Counted from the first letter of the stretch, positions 1 through 9,411 are shown. The stretch: DNA of 61,655 nt from Methylobacter sp. (GCA_030653175.1 JAURZV010000040.1:1-61655); one strand, 5' to 3'. Notes: a model not told the origin generated them from the sequence alone. Numbers and translations: made by a program.

Positions 1-61
1 GGGTTCTTTATATTTCAGTTTATCCTAAAAAAATCAGTTGGATTTGATATTCCCGAACTGC

Positions 62-91
62 TGTAGGGGCGACCGGCCGGTCGCCCCTACA
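62..91. repeat. Perfect 30-bp palindrome
   Basis: The two 15-base halves, starting TGTAGGGGCGACC, are exact reverse complements with no loop. It sits directly against the 110-bp direct repeat that follows. The half-site resembles the arms of the hairpins inside purL (18059-18105) and after queA (60555-60602), so it probably belongs to the same GGGGCG repeat family. Confidence 0.8.
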
Positions 92-201
92 ATGTCCGCA
101 CCATTTAGGCGAATAACTTTGGCCGGCAATACCATGGCTCAATGCAAGTCATTCAGGTATTTCAATTCACAACACTTTGGTTAACTGATTTTTTTTAGGT
201 T
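91..201. repeat. 110-bp direct repeat, left copy
   Basis: This stretch is repeated with only scattered differences at 60928-61037, in the same orientation, 60 kb away. Both copies start AATGTCCGCAC and end with a T-run followed by TAGG. It carries no open frame. The other copy lies directly against a galE fragment, so it may be the end of a mobile or MITE-like element. The rest of 1-417 holds no gene that I can support. Confidence 0.8.
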
Positions 202-270
202 TATCAGTGTGCATCTGTGACAATCTGTGGCTGAATAGTTACCTTGATGGGTGGTTAATCTGATCGAAAT

Positions 271-350
271 TACAAAGCCGACTTTGAATGACCAAAGCAA
301 GCTTTGGACTCCAAAAAACACAGATACCGGAGTTCAAAGCTGGCTTTGAA
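271..350. repeat. CTTTGGACTCC-family inverted repeats
   Basis: Small hairpins built on CAAAGC...GCTTTG flank the words CTTTGGACTCC and GGAGTTCAAAG. The same family occurs at 10771-10844 and 40354-40425, always intergenic. Confidence 0.65.
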
Positions 351-417
351 ATTTTAGAAAATCACTTTTTTGACGCCGATGGCAGAGGCGCAAGTGCCGA
401 AAAGGATGAGTAGTTCA

Positions 418-1005
418 TTAACGCCCGATTAATGCGGCGCTTAAGGTATTTACCAATGCGTCATTGCCATGGGCTTTGACATAATCGATCACCACCGGAA
501 TAAATTGCTGCACCATCGCAGGCGACATGCCCTGCTGCTGAAAAGCGGAAACCACAGAAATTAAATCCCCCGCCGTTCCACCTGAAGCACCCGCTATTGA
601 AGACAAGCGCCCCGCCAAACTATCACTCGGCTGCGATAGGGCAGGAACAGCCCCAAGCATTCCTTGCATACCTGGAACCGACTGCTCCAGCTGGGTAAAC
701 GCATCTGCCTGCATCTTGTTTTTAGCGATTTGAAACAAAGCGCCTGCGCCCCCCTGAGCCTGGGCCTGAGTCACGCCTGTCCGCCGCATCAGTAACTCGG
801 TCAAACTGCCTGTTTGCAGTGGCTGGGCCGCATTAACAGCCTGTTGACCCTGTTGCAACGCTTGGCCTGTATTATTCGCCTGACCATTAACGTTGCTATT
901 GACAGCATTAAGCGCATCTTTCCAATTTGCGGCATCGGCATTGTTGACCAATGCCAAAGAAATGGCCATAGACGTACAGAGCGTTAGAATCGTTTTTTGC
1001 TGCAT
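418..1005 (-). CDS. Secreted DUF2780 (VcgC/VcgE-like) protein
   Basis: The 195-residue product begins with a clear signal peptide: MQQK, a hydrophobic core, and likely cleavage after NNADA. A Gln/Asn/Ala-rich linker of about 45 residues follows (NVNGQANNTGQALQQGQQ). The rest is helical: an LTELLMRRTGVTQAQAQGG segment, then repeats ending QQFIPVVIDYVKAHGN. This arrangement matches the DUF2780 family, whose function is unknown. It is expected in the periplasm or outside the cell. It stands alone on the minus strand, with repeat-filled DNA on both sides. The family call is from memory and fairly secure; no function should be assumed. Confidence 0.75.
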   Translation of the reverse strand: MQQKTILTLCTSMAISLALVNNADAANWKDALNAVNSNVNGQANNTGQALQQGQQAVNAAQPLQTGSLTELLMRRTGVTQAQAQGGAGALFQIAKNKMQADAFTQLEQSVPGMQGMLGAVPALSQPSDSLAGRLSSIAGASGGTAGDLISVVSAFQQQGMSPAMVQQFIPVVIDYVKAHGNDALVNTLSAALIGR

Positions 1006-1117
1006 ATTTTCCTCTCATTGAGTTAAATCAGTGTTTAAAATTCGAGATAGTACGGGATAAAACTTATATTGAGATTAAGCCGGCAGTTCGCGAATGATGC
1101 GCCTCGTATTGCTGTAG

Positions 1118-1282
1118 GGCGGTTTCGCGCTAGCAAACCGCCAATCACTGAAAGTAGGCGCTTTAGGCGACGCACAATATCAAAAAAGATCGGACATAAA
1201 AAATCCCCGCTTGGAAAAGTCCGAGTAGAGGGTGGGTTCAAGGCTCCGTTCATGGCGGATTGCCTAAAGGCGAATCCGCCAT
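1118..1282. repeat. Two hairpins in the 1006-1370 gap
   Basis: GGCGGTTT at 1118-1125 pairs with AAACCGCC at 1135-1142, and ATGGCGGATT at 1252-1261 pairs with AATCCGCCAT at 1273-1282. The second lies about 90 bases after the zapE stop and could help end transcription. No credible gene is seen in this 365-base gap. Confidence 0.6.
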
Positions 1283-1370
1283 ACAGCTTTACAGCTTTGA
1301 TCTTATATACTCATCAACTTCTGAAAGTGCTCCTTCAACGCTAGACAGCGCAAAATATTTCATGTCGCAA

Positions 1371-2525
1371 TCAGTCGCCGATATGCTCTATATGCAAATA
1401 ACTCTCCGACTGCATATCGATCAATCTCGATGCCGTCCGTTCAAATACAAACGAGCCTTCGCCGTCGGTGTAAAGCTCCTGAGCCGGTACTTCGGCCGTA
1501 CAGATCAGTTTCACTTTATGCTCGTACAGCGCATCAATCAGCGTTACAAACCGCTTGGCTTCGTTGCATTTTTCTGTAGTCAGTTTGGGAATACCAGCCA
1601 GTATCACTATGTCGAACCGGTTGCCGATTTCCAGGTAATCGGCAGGGCCTAAGGCTTGCATGCATAGTTCGTCAAAGGAAGTCAGGGCGACATTGCCGTG
1701 TACCGCAGACAGTACCACCTTTCTGCCTAATACCTCCAGAACGCCCGGTTTCAGCGGGGCAAAATTAGTCAATTCGTTATAACTTTGCCGTATGAATTTT
1801 GCCGCCTGTTCATCCAGCGGATAATAATAAGTTGTCTTCAGCGCGTGTAGATGGCTGAGCCGGTAATCCTGGTCTGCAACCAGTTCTATGACCTTGGCTT
1901 TTTCTTGCAGGAGTCGGACAAAAGGCAGAAACAACTCCCTTTGCAAGCCGTCATGATACAGTTCATTGGGATGACAGTTGGAGGTAATCACGACAACGAT
2001 GCCCAAGTCGAACAGCCTGTTGAACAGCCGTGTCAGAATCATCGCGTCGGCGATGTCGGAGACATGAAACTCGTCAAAGCAAAGCAGCAGTCCCGATTCC
2101 CTGATATGTTTTGCCAATGCGAAAATCGCATCGGTATTGTTTTGCCTGTGCCATTGGTGGATGAAGGCGTGGACTTCGAGCATGAAGGCGTGAAAATGCA
2201 CCCGCCTTTTTTGACTGATGGGGCAGGCATCAAAAAACAAATCCATCAACATGGACTTGCCGCGACCTACGTTGCCGAATATGTATAGGCTTTGGTAGTT
2301 GACGGGTTTGGGTAAGAGTAGTTTATGTAAGGTTGATTTTTGATTGTACTGGGTAGCTGATAGCAAGTTATCGAGCAGGGTTTGCAGGTGATGTAAAGCG
2401 GTGATTTGCGCGGGTTCGTATTGGATGTGACCTTGCGCGACTAGGACGTTGTATTGCTTTTCCAGCAAGCCGGAGCCTTTTTGGGACGGTTTTGCGGGTG
2501 TTTGTTGGAGAAGCTTTTTTAGCAT
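1371..2525 (-). CDS. zapE: Cell division protein ZapE (AFG1-like ATPase)
   Basis: The product has 384 residues, the usual size for ZapE. The P-loop GNVGRGKS is at residues 84-91 and the Walker B motif is LLCFDEFHVSDIADA, both typical of AFG1/LACE1-type AAA+ proteins. A sensor segment IVVVITSNCHPNELYHDGL and a FDELC motif near the C-terminus also fit. ZapE is a Z-ring-associated ATPase needed for division under low oxygen or high temperature in E. coli. The gene is separated from acnB upstream by about 170 bases that are almost wholly one long inverted repeat, so the two are probably transcribed separately. The ATG start MLKKLLQQ is accepted. Confidence 0.93.
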   Translation of the reverse strand: MLKKLLQQTPAKPSQKGSGLLEKQYNVLVAQGHIQYEPAQITALHHLQTLLDNLLSATQYNQKSTLHKLLLPKPVNYQSLYIFGNVGRGKSMLMDLFFDACPISQKRRVHFHAFMLEVHAFIHQWHRQNNTDAIFALAKHIRESGLLLCFDEFHVSDIADAMILTRLFNRLFDLGIVVVITSNCHPNELYHDGLQRELFLPFVRLLQEKAKVIELVADQDYRLSHLHALKTTYYYPLDEQAAKFIRQSYNELTNFAPLKPGVLEVLGRKVVLSAVHGNVALTSFDELCMQALGPADYLEIGNRFDIVILAGIPKLTTEKCNEAKRFVTLIDALYEHKVKLICTAEVPAQELYTDGEGSFVFERTASRLIDMQSESYLHIEHIGD

Positions 2526-2538
2526 AAGTAGGTGTTAC

Positions 2539-2678
2539 CTCGTTCTCACGCGCTGCGTGGGAATGCAGTTAAGGCGCGCTGCGCCTCGGGTCAGGCGCAA
2601 CGTCTGATAACGTAGCCAGTACAAGCACGGGACGCAGCGCGTCCAGCACGGCGTTCCCACGCGGCGCGTGGGAACGAG
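2539..2678. repeat. Long inverted repeat, GTTCCCACGCG family
   Basis: CTCGTTCTCACGCG at 2539 is mirrored by CGCGTGGGAACGAG ending at 2678; each arm is itself nearly palindromic. It fills the zapE-acnB gap on the 3' side of acnB. Close relatives lie at 54670-55060 and 56312-56409. Confidence 0.8.
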
Positions 2679-2692
2679 AAAAAAACGTGGTT

Positions 2693-5266
2693 TTATGACT
2701 TGCTCTTCGCAACCCCACCAGCCTTTTGCCGATAACTATCCATCTGATCAAAGTTCAGGTAACGGTAGGTATCCTCGGCTGTTTCGTTAATCTGACTTGC
2801 ATAATGCATATATTCTTCAAAAGTCGGAATCTTGCCCAGAATCGAACACACTGCCGCCAATTCAGCCGATGACAGATACACATTAGCGCCATTGCCCAGT
2901 CGGTTGGGGAAATTCCGCGTCGAGGTGGAAACCACGGTAGCGTTTTCGGCGACCCGCGCCTGATTACCCATGCATAATGAACAACCCGGCATTTCGGTGC
3001 GCGCACCGGCTTTACCGAACGTGCTGTAATAACCTTCCTCGGTTAATTGGGTTTGATCCATTTTTGTAGGTGGCGCAACCCACAAACGGGTCGGTAATTC
3101 GCCTTGGTGTTTTTCCAGCAATTTACCGGCGGCGCGGAAATGGCCGATATTGGTCATGCAGGAACCCAAAAACACTTCGTCGATTTTAGTTCCGGCCACA
3201 GCGGACAGCGTTTTTACGTCATCCGGATCATTGGGGCAGGCCAGTAACGGCTCCTTGATTTCACTCATATCGATTTCGATGATTTCAAAGTATTCGGCAT
3301 CGGCGTCCGGCTCCAGCAATACCGGATTAGCCAGCCATTCTTCCATGGCTCTTATCCGGCGCTCTATGGTGCGCACATCGCCATAGCCTTCGGCTATCAT
3401 CCACTTCAACAAGGTGATATTCGAGTTCAAATACTCGCGGATCGGCGCTTCATTCAAACGCACCGTGCAGCCACCGGCAGAACGCTCGGCCGACGCATCG
3501 GACAATTCAAAGGCTTGTTCCACTTTTAAATCCGACAAGCCTTCGATTTCCAGAATGCGGCCTGAAAACACATTTTTCTTGCCCTGTTTTTCAACGGTTA
3601 GCAAACCCCGTTGTATTGCTACATAAGGAATCGCATTGACCAGATCGCGCAGGGTAATGCCCGGCTGCATCTCGCCTTTAAAGCGAACCAAAACCGATTC
3701 GGGCATGTCCAGCGGCATTATGCCCGTTGCGGCGGCAAACGCGACCAACCCGGAACCGGCGGGAAATGAAATGCCGATAGGGAAGCGGGTATGCGAATCG
3801 CCGCCGGTGCCGACCGTATCCGGCAACAGCATCCGGTTTAACCAGGAATGGATAATGCCGTCGCCGGGACGGAGCGATACGCCGCCGCGATTCATAATAA
3901 AATCCGGCAGCGTGTGCTGCATGGTGACATCAATCGGCTTCGGATACGCCGCGGTATGACAGAAGGATTGCAGCACCAGATCGGCTGAAAAACCCAAGCA
4001 AGCCAAATCTTTCAATTCGTCGCGGGTCATAGGCCCGGTGGTATCCTGTGAACCCACGGTAGTCATGCGCGGTTCGCAATAGGTATTGGGACGAACGCCT
4101 ACAACACCACACGCCTTGCCGACCATTTTTTGCGCCAGCGTAAAGCCTTTGCCGCTGTCTTTGGCATTAACCGGACGGCAAAAAACCGTAGATGCCGAAA
4201 GTCGCAGTGCCTTACGAGCACGGTCAGTCAAACCCCGGCCGATAATTAACGGAATACGGCCACCGGCGCGCACTTCGTCCAGAATCACCTCGGTTTTCAG
4301 TTCGAATTTGCAGATCAGTTCGCCGTTGTCGTGACGCTTAACTTCGCCTGCATACGGATAAATATCGATCATATCGCCCATCGCCATTCGGGTGACGTCG
4401 CATTCAAAGGGCAGGGCGCCCGAATCTTCCATGGTGTTAAAGAAAATCGGTGCGATTTTACCGCCGATGCAAACCCCGCCTTCGCGCTTGTTGGGAATGT
4501 ATGGAATATCATCACCCATGAACCACAATACCGAATTGGTCGCCGATTTGCGCGAAGAGCCGGTGCCGACCACATCACCGACATAAGCCACCGGAAAGCC
4601 TTTTTGCTTGAGTTTGTTAATTTGTTGTTCGGCGTTGGTAATGCCCTCGCGCGGCATTTTCAGCATGGCTTTGGCATGTAACGGAATGTCGGGCCGCGAC
4701 CAGGCATCGGGAGCCGGTGACAAATCGTCGGTATTGGTTTCGCCGGTTACCTTAAATACGGTGACCGTGAGTCTTTCAGGCACTTTGGGTTTGCTGGTGA
4801 ACCATTCCGCTTCCGCCCAGGAATTAAGTACCTGTTTGGCGAATGGGTTTTCGGCATCGGCTTTTTCCTGTACATCGTGGAAAGCATCGAATATCAGCAA
4901 GGTATGAGACAGCGCTTGGACAGCAATCGGAGCCATTGCAGCGTTATCCAGCAATTCGATTAACGGCGCAATGTTATAACCGCCCAGCATGGTGCCCAGT
5001 AATTCGGTAGCGCGTGCCGCATCCAGAATCGGTGAGCTGTCCTCGCCCTTTGCGATGGCCGCCAGAAACCCCGCTTTAACATAAGCCGCCTCATCAACAC
5101 CGGCAGGAACGCGGTTAGCCAGCAGATCGAGTATGAATTCTTCTTCGCCTGCGGGTGGTTGTTTAATCAGCTCGACCAAAGCGGCGACCTGTTCGGCATC
5201 AAGCGGCTTGGGGACGATGCCTTCGGCGGCGCGTTCTGCTGCGTGTTTACGGTATTGTTCTAGCAT
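2693..5266 (-). CDS. acnB: Bifunctional aconitate hydratase 2 / 2-methylisocitrate dehydratase
   Basis: The 857-residue product is AcnB type (E. coli AcnB has 865), with the N-terminal HEAT-like domain preceding the swivel domain. It starts [16 protein letters not shown]. The three [4Fe-4S] ligands are Cys703 ([10 protein letters not shown]) and Cys762/Cys765 ([10 protein letters not shown]), each seven residues short of the E. coli positions, as expected from the length. It converts citrate to isocitrate in the TCA cycle. Two isocitrate dehydrogenases lie only about 1 kb upstream, so three consecutive TCA activities are clustered. It lies 32 bases downstream of mazF on the same strand and could be partly co-transcribed with it. 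Confidence 0.97.
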   Translation of the reverse strand: MLEQYRKHAAERAAEGIVPKPLDAEQVAALVELIKQPPAGEEEFILDLLANRVPAGVDEAAYVKAGFLAAIAKGEDSSPILDAARATELLGTMLGGYNIAPLIELLDNAAMAPIAVQALSHTLLIFDAFHDVQEKADAENPFAKQVLNSWAEAEWFTSKPKVPERLTVTVFKVTGETNTDDLSPAPDAWSRPDIPLHAKAMLKMPREGITNAEQQINKLKQKGFPVAYVGDVVGTGSSRKSATNSVLWFMGDDIPYIPNKREGGVCIGGKIAPIFFNTMEDSGALPFECDVTRMAMGDMIDIYPYAGEVKRHDNGELICKFELKTEVILDEVRAGGRIPLIIGRGLTDRARKALRLSASTVFCRPVNAKDSGKGFTLAQKMVGKACGVVGVRPNTYCEPRMTTVGSQDTTGPMTRDELKDLACLGFSADLVLQSFCHTAAYPKPIDVTMQHTLPDFIMNRGGVSLRPGDGIIHSWLNRMLLPDTVGTGGDSHTRFPIGISFPAGSGLVAFAAATGIMPLDMPESVLVRFKGEMQPGITLRDLVNAIPYVAIQRGLLTVEKQGKKNVFSGRILEIEGLSDLKVEQAFELSDASAERSAGGCTVRLNEAPIREYLNSNITLLKWMIAEGYGDVRTIERRIRAMEEWLANPVLLEPDADAEYFEIIEIDMSEIKEPLLACPNDPDDVKTLSAVAGTKIDEVFLGSCMTNIGHFRAAGKLLEKHQGELPTRLWVAPPTKMDQTQLTEEGYYSTFGKAGARTEMPGCSLCMGNQARVAENATVVSTSTRNFPNRLGNGANVYLSSAELAAVCSILGKIPTFEEYMHYASQINETAEDTYRYLNFDQMDSYRQKAGGVAKSKS

Positions 5267-5298
5267 GGGGAATTCCTTTGGGATGGTTTAAAACGGGA

Positions 5299-5718
5299 TC
5301 AGACAACACCTAGGAACACCGCGAGTGTCCTATTAATGGCCAACATGTCTTCTTCGGCGATGCGTCCAAACACAGCGCCGATTTTTTCGCGGGGTACGGT
5401 TTGTACTTTATCCACCATAACTTCAGACATTTTTCGTAGTCCATTGCTTTCACCGGGTTTAATTGGAATCCGGAATAGTGGCGTACCACGAAGATCGCTT
5501 GTTACCGGAAGGATGGTCACGGATGGATGCTCTGAAAACAGGTCGGACTGGACGATCAATGCGGGTCGTGGCTTGCCATAAGTGCCTTGCAAGGCAATCG
5601 TGACCAGATCGCCGTGTCTCGGCAACTGCTCCATGCGTTGCTCTGCCTCGGCAACTGCTCCCTGCGTTGCTCTACCTCCTGCATCCATGCAGTCGTCCTG
5701 CATCCGTGGAGTCGTCAT
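5299..5718 (-). CDS. mazF: MazF/PemK-family endoribonuclease toxin with repeat-derived N-terminal extension
   Basis: The core from about residue 29 reads HGDLVTIALQGTYGKPRPAL followed by IVQSDLF and ILPVTSDL, the typical MazF fold of a sequence-specific mRNA interferase. The first ATG overlaps the antitoxin stop as ATGA (5715-5718), so translational coupling supports this long start. Residues 1 to about 28 contain [20 protein letters not shown], which is encoded by repeat DNA (5618-5695) also found in rpoS. An internal Met (MEQLPRHGD) at 5634 could be an alternative start, restoring a normal N-terminus. The toxin is expected to be neutralised by the adjacent DUF3018 protein. Whether the extension is translated is unknown. 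Confidence 0.85.
   Translation of the reverse strand: MTTPRMQDDCMDAGGRATQGAVAEAEQRMEQLPRHGDLVTIALQGTYGKPRPALIVQSDLFSEHPSVTILPVTSDLRGTPLFRIPIKPGESNGLRKMSEVMVDKVQTVPREKIGAVFGRIAEEDMLAINRTLAVFLGVV
5618..5695. repeat. 29-bp tandem pair plus 47-bp interspersed repeat inside mazF
   Basis: Two units starting CTCGGCAACTGCTCC occupy 5618-5646 and 5647-5675 and differ at two positions. Segment 5649-5695 matches 43016-43062 in rpoS at 42 of 47 positions. Both copies have an open frame giving DCMDAGGRA. Confidence 0.85.
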
Positions 5719-5927
5719 TCCCAGCCCGTAGTGTCAGCCGAAGCTTCTAGCCAATTCAAGGTGTCGGTTTCTTGTGAGTCGCCGAGTAGCGTAAGCGATT
5801 GGCGGCGACATTCATCGGCAAAGTCGCTACTTCGCGTATCGGGCACCCAAATCTGTACAGGGCGTAGCCCGGAAGCCCGTAATCCGGCGCGATGCTTTTG
5901 CACACGCGTTGCAACATTTGAGCGCAT
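5715..5927 (-). CDS. Antitoxin of the MazE-like DUF3018 family
   Basis: The 70-residue protein reads NVATRVQKHRAGLRASGLRP then VQIWVPDTRS and FADECRRQSL, the typical DUF3018 signature. Genes of this family sit next to mazF-type toxins. The basic N-terminal half probably binds the operator and the acidic C-terminus (SQETDTLNWLEASADTTGWE) the toxin, by analogy with MazE. The stop overlaps the mazF start by four bases. A TAA-rich upstream region with ACATGTAAC (5945-5953) may hold the autoregulated promoter, but I could not define it. Confidence 0.85.
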   Translation of the reverse strand: MRSNVATRVQKHRAGLRASGLRPVQIWVPDTRSSDFADECRRQSLTLLGDSQETDTLNWLEASADTTGWE

Positions 5928-6068
5928 AAATTTCTCCTAATAAGTTACATGTAACATTTTAATGCAATATCACTCGTATCTCAACGAAAAGCATTTAGCT
6001 TAAGCGTCCAGAGACTGATGTTGAATGTAACGCAGGAGCATCGCGTACTGCGTTCCCACGCCAGGAGT

Positions 6069-6172
6069 GTCACCGCCATTAAGTTAAGTCGAAAATAGTT
6101 AGGGTTGAATGCCGTGGGCGCGAATAAATTCGCGCCCACAATATATTAAATGCTTAATTTAATGGCAGTGAC
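6069..6172. repeat. MITE-like 104-bp inverted repeat
   Basis: A 20-base arm, GTCACCGCCATTAAGTTAAG at 6069-6088, pairs (17 of 20) with 6153-6172. Inside is a second hairpin on GGGCGCGAATAAATTCGCG. Half-copies occur at 44751-44822 and 54766-54785. It fills most of the gap between the antitoxin and the isocitrate dehydrogenase. Confidence 0.75.
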
Positions 6173-6195
6173 GCTGGAGCGCGGGAACGATATAA

Positions 6196-7209
6196 CTATT
6201 TCATCGCCTCAACAATCGCATTACCCATTTCAATCGTTCCGCATGTCGATTGCGGATTAAGGTCCGGCGTAACAAACTTGCCTTCATTAACTACTTTTTC
6301 AACCGCTGCTTTTATTTTAGCGGCCGCTTCGTGTTCGCCGAGATGATCCAGCATCATCACGCCGGCCATAATAACGGCGGTGGGGTTAGCCAGGTTTTTC
6401 CCGGTGATGTCCGGCGCGCTGCCGTGTACGGCTTCAAACAAGGCCGCATCATTGCCGATATTTGCGCCGGGAATCAAACCCAGTCCACCCACCAAGCCTG
6501 CGGTCAAATCGGACAGTATGTCGCCGAACATATTGGTGCAAACAATGACATCAAACTGCGATGGATCCATCACCATATGCATGCAGGCTGCATCAATGAT
6601 TTTTTCGTCAAACTGAATGTCGGGATAACGCGCGGCGGTTTCTCTGGCGACATCCAGAAACAATCCCTGAGTGAATTTTAAAATATTGGCTTTATGGCAA
6701 ACAGTTACTTTTTTGCGATTGTTGTCCCGTGCGTATTGAAAGGCATAGTCGATCACGCGTTGCGAACCGGTTCGGGTGACTACGGCCAGACTTTCTGCGA
6801 TGTCTTTTTTAGGGGTTAGATAATGCTCAAGCCCCGCGTAGAGTCCTTCGGTATTCTCCCTGACGATAACAATATCAACGTCGTCATAGCGGGTTTTTAC
6901 GCCGGCCCAGCTTTTGGCGGGACGGACGTTGGCATACAGCTCATACTTTTGCCGCAATGCCACGTTAATGCTTCTAAATCCCGAGCCACCGACAACCGTG
7001 GTTAACGGGCCTTTAAATGCCAGGCGGGTTTTGTCTATTGATGCCATGGTTTCATCCGGCAGGGGAGTGCCGAATTGTTCAAAAGCGGCCAAACCGGCAA
7101 ACGCTTCTTCCCACTGAATTTTTACGCCGGACGCGTCAATAACTTTAACAGCCTCATCCATTATCGATGGGCCAATTCCATCACCTTTTATCAACGTAAC
7201 TGCGTGCAT
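6196..7209 (-). CDS. NAD-type isocitrate dehydrogenase (beta-decarboxylating dehydrogenase family)
   Basis: The product has 337 residues and the family motifs LIKGDGIGP, RSINVALRQ, ENTEGLYAG (catalytic Tyr), CHKANILKF (catalytic Lys) and NMFGDILSDL. In the cofactor loop, HGSAPDITGK places Asp267-Ile268 where NADP enzymes have Lys-Tyr, so NAD is the expected coenzyme. It should oxidatively decarboxylate isocitrate to 2-oxoglutarate. Closely related isopropylmalate or homoisocitrate dehydrogenases are the main alternatives; the RSINVALRQ segment and TCA neighbours favour isocitrate. It is divergent from icd, with a 215-base shared upstream region, and downstream lies a repeat, not another gene of the same operon. 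Confidence 0.85.
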   Translation of the reverse strand: MHAVTLIKGDGIGPSIMDEAVKVIDASGVKIQWEEAFAGLAAFEQFGTPLPDETMASIDKTRLAFKGPLTTVVGGSGFRSINVALRQKYELYANVRPAKSWAGVKTRYDDVDIVIVRENTEGLYAGLEHYLTPKKDIAESLAVVTRTGSQRVIDYAFQYARDNNRKKVTVCHKANILKFTQGLFLDVARETAARYPDIQFDEKIIDAACMHMVMDPSQFDVIVCTNMFGDILSDLTAGLVGGLGLIPGANIGNDAALFEAVHGSAPDITGKNLANPTAVIMAGVMMLDHLGEHEAAAKIKAAVEKVVNEGKFVTPDLNPQSTCGTIEMGNAIVEAMK

Positions 7210-7314
7210 TCATTTCTCCAAGTTTAAAAAAAACAGATTATCTTGTAAATTATAGTGCTTTAGGCCTGTGTTTATCCAGTTGCAGTGGTTAAATGGTACA
7301 AATCGCCAGCCTTT

Positions 7315-7323
7315 TGTTATGAT
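7315..7323 (+). promoter_or_regulatory. Candidate extended -10 promoter for icd
   Basis: TGTTATGAT is an extended -10 element. A weak -35 (GGTACA, 7295-7300) lies 17 bases upstream. It is about 100 bases before the icd start, in the region shared with the divergent NAD-type gene. Confidence 0.4.
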
Positions 7324-7424
7324 GCCTTAAGTCCATGGAGACGTCGCCTAATGCGCCTACTGTTGGTGCGGTGCGACGTCGCTACCTTGCGCAACATTGC
7401 TCAATATTATTTGAAGGAGTTGTT

Positions 7425-8726
7425 ATGGCTAGTCTCACACTCAACCCACCCGCAAACGGCAGTGCTATCACTATGCAAAACGGCAAGCTTGTCGTGCCGG
7501 ATAATCCGATTATTCCATTTATTGAAGGTGACGGTACCGGGCCGGATATTTGGCGCGCCACCGTTCGTGTTTTGGACGCGGCTGTTGCAAGCGCCTATTC
7601 CGGGCAAAAGAAAATTCACTGGATGGAAGTGTATGCAGGAGAAAAAGCCCACCGCTTGCTTGATACCTGGCTTCCCGATGAAACCGTCGAGGCTTGCAAG
7701 CATTATTTGGTGTCCATTAAAGGCCCGTTGACTACTCCGGTAGGCGGCGGCATCAGTTCTCTGAATGTGGCTTTGCGCCAGTTACTGGATATGTATGTAT
7801 GTTTGCGGCCGGTCAGATGGTTTCAGGGTGTGCCTTCGCCGGTAAAAAATCCCGGAGCCGTCGATATGGTGATTTTCCGGGAAAACACCGAGGACATTTA
7901 CGCCGGTATCGAGTTTGAACAAGGCAGCGACGATGTAAAGATTTTTTTAAATTTGTTAAAAGAGAATTTTCCCAAGCAATACGCAAAAATTCGTTTCCCG
8001 GAGTCTTCGGGCATAGGCATAAAACCTGTGTCGCAGGAAGGCACAGAGCGACTGATCCGTTCGGCTATTGATTATGCTATCGCCAATAAACGCAAATCCC
8101 TGACTATCGTGCATAAAGGCAATATTATGAAATTTACCGAAGGGGCGTTTCGTAATTGGGCATATAAATTGGCGGAACGCGAATATCCCGAGCATGTCTA
8201 TACCTGGGGACACTGGGAAAAAACCCGTGCCGAGTTTGGCGTAGAGGCTGCAAACAAGGTTCAGGCCGAAGCGTTGGCAAAGGGGCGTATTTTAATTAAA
8301 GACTCTATCGCTGATATTACCTTGCAGCAAGTTCTGACCCGGCCTGAAGACTTTGATGTGATCGCTACATTGAATTTGAATGGCGACTATTTATCCGATG
8401 CCCTGGCCGCGCAAGTCGGCGGAATCGGCATTGCTCCCGGCGGCAATATCAACTATCAAACCGGCACGGCTGTTTTTGAGGCCACGCACGGCACGGCGCC
8501 CAAATACGCTGATCTGGATAAAGTCAATCCCGGGTCACTCATTCTGTCCGGCGAAATGATGCTGCGCTATATGGGATGGACTACGGCTGCCGATGCGATC
8601 ATTAATGCGATGGATGCCGCTATTGCCGGCAAGCGGGTGACTTATGATTTTGCCCGGCTGATGGAGGGGGCGACAGAAGTTAAATGTAGCGAATTTGCTG
8701 ATGTATTGATTGAGAATTTGAAGTAG
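7425..8726 (+). CDS. icd: NADP-dependent isocitrate dehydrogenase
   Basis: The 433-residue product starts at ATG 7425, six bases after a GAAGGAG ribosome site; longer readings upstream run into repeat-like DNA and were discarded. Motifs are [24 protein letters not shown] (containing the Ser that IDH kinase phosphorylates in E. coli), [23 protein letters not shown] and LNGDYLSD. The cofactor loop [12 protein letters not shown] carries Lys360-Tyr361, the known NADP determinants. It catalyses the same TCA step as its divergent neighbour but yields NADPH. A strong hairpin (8801-8837) follows 74 bases after the stop. Confidence 0.96.
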   Translation: MASLTLNPPANGSAITMQNGKLVVPDNPIIPFIEGDGTGPDIWRATVRVLDAAVASAYSGQKKIHWMEVYAGEKAHRLLDTWLPDETVEACKHYLVSIKGPLTTPVGGGISSLNVALRQLLDMYVCLRPVRWFQGVPSPVKNPGAVDMVIFRENTEDIYAGIEFEQGSDDVKIFLNLLKENFPKQYAKIRFPESSGIGIKPVSQEGTERLIRSAIDYAIANKRKSLTIVHKGNIMKFTEGAFRNWAYKLAEREYPEHVYTWGHWEKTRAEFGVEAANKVQAEALAKGRILIKDSIADITLQQVLTRPEDFDVIATLNLNGDYLSDALAAQVGGIGIAPGGNINYQTGTAVFEATHGTAPKYADLDKVNPGSLILSGEMMLRYMGWTTAADAIINAMDAAIAGKRVTYDFARLMEGATEVKCSEFADVLIENLK

Positions 8727-8800
8727 CAGCCAGAGCAGACCATTGCGCATAATTTTTAGGTAATGATACGAATAGATGACAGTTGGCTTTGACCTTATTA

Positions 8801-8837
8801 TTGAGAACAAGTTGATATGCCATCAACTTGTTCTCAA
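8801..8837. terminator. Hairpin downstream of icd
   Basis: TTGAGAACAAGTTGA (8801-8815) pairs perfectly with 8823-8837 around a 7-base loop. The T-run that follows is poor, so it may protect the mRNA end or act as a weak terminator. Confidence 0.5.
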
Positions 8838-8951
8838 TGGATAATTCCTTTTCAATATGGCTTTTAAAACCATCGGCGACTTCGAAGAAGCTTCATTTGG
8901 TTAGAGAGTGAGAGGAGTTGAGGTAAATCAAATGCATCTGGAGTAGACGTC

Positions 8952-9398
8952 ATGGCGGAAAAATCGGCCCGAAAACAAGTGCGTTACGAAAGAAACGACA
9001 TCAATGCCGTTTTGAAAAAAACGCCCGTTTTCTTTAACCGGGAACAGCCGGTAAAAATACTTAACATTAGTAAACAAGGTCTCGCCATCTGTAGTAATCA
9101 GGCGTTAAAAAGAAACAACCACCTTAAAATAACGCTTTGTTTTATAAAGGGTGATAGTTTTTTTCTTGATGGACAGGTTGTGCATTCGTTTAATAAACCA
9201 GGCAATTCCGAGGATGATGAGTTTGTTGAATTGTTTCTTGGGGATTCGGTGTTACCTATTCCGTTGCCTTTTAAATACGGCATCCATTTTGAACAGCATT
9301 ATCCCCAGTTCAGAGATTATCTTATCGAATCCGGTTGTAAAAACGGCTTTGAAGTCCAGCGACGGGGCTTTTATCAAAGGCAAACGCGTCTTAAATAA
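8952..9398 (+). CDS. PilZ domain protein
   Basis: The 148-residue cytoplasmic protein has the two PilZ c-di-GMP-binding signatures: RKQVR (RxxxR) at residues 6-10 and NISKQG (NxSxxG) near residue 38. It has no membrane segment and no other recognisable domain. A basic tail (YQRQTRLK) ends the protein. It is convergent with yajD, with 13 bases between the stops. A likely role is as a c-di-GMP effector, fitting the GGDEF/EAL proteins elsewhere in the window, but its target is unknown. Confidence 0.82.
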   Translation: MAEKSARKQVRYERNDINAVLKKTPVFFNREQPVKILNISKQGLAICSNQALKRNNHLKITLCFIKGDSFFLDGQVVHSFNKPGNSEDDEFVELFLGDSVLPIPLPFKYGIHFEQHYPQFRDYLIESGCKNGFEVQRRGFYQRQTRLK

Positions 9399-9411
9399 TT
9401 TCCAATGCTTA

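Noticed and set aside
1069-1344. 91-codon plus-strand and 72-codon minus-strand frames in the gap before zapE
   Set aside because: They span hairpins, lack ribosome sites and have repeat-like composition.
5618-5675. Two-unit 29-bp repeat as a CRISPR start
   Set aside because: Only two adjacent units without spacers, inside a gene; no cas gene in the window.
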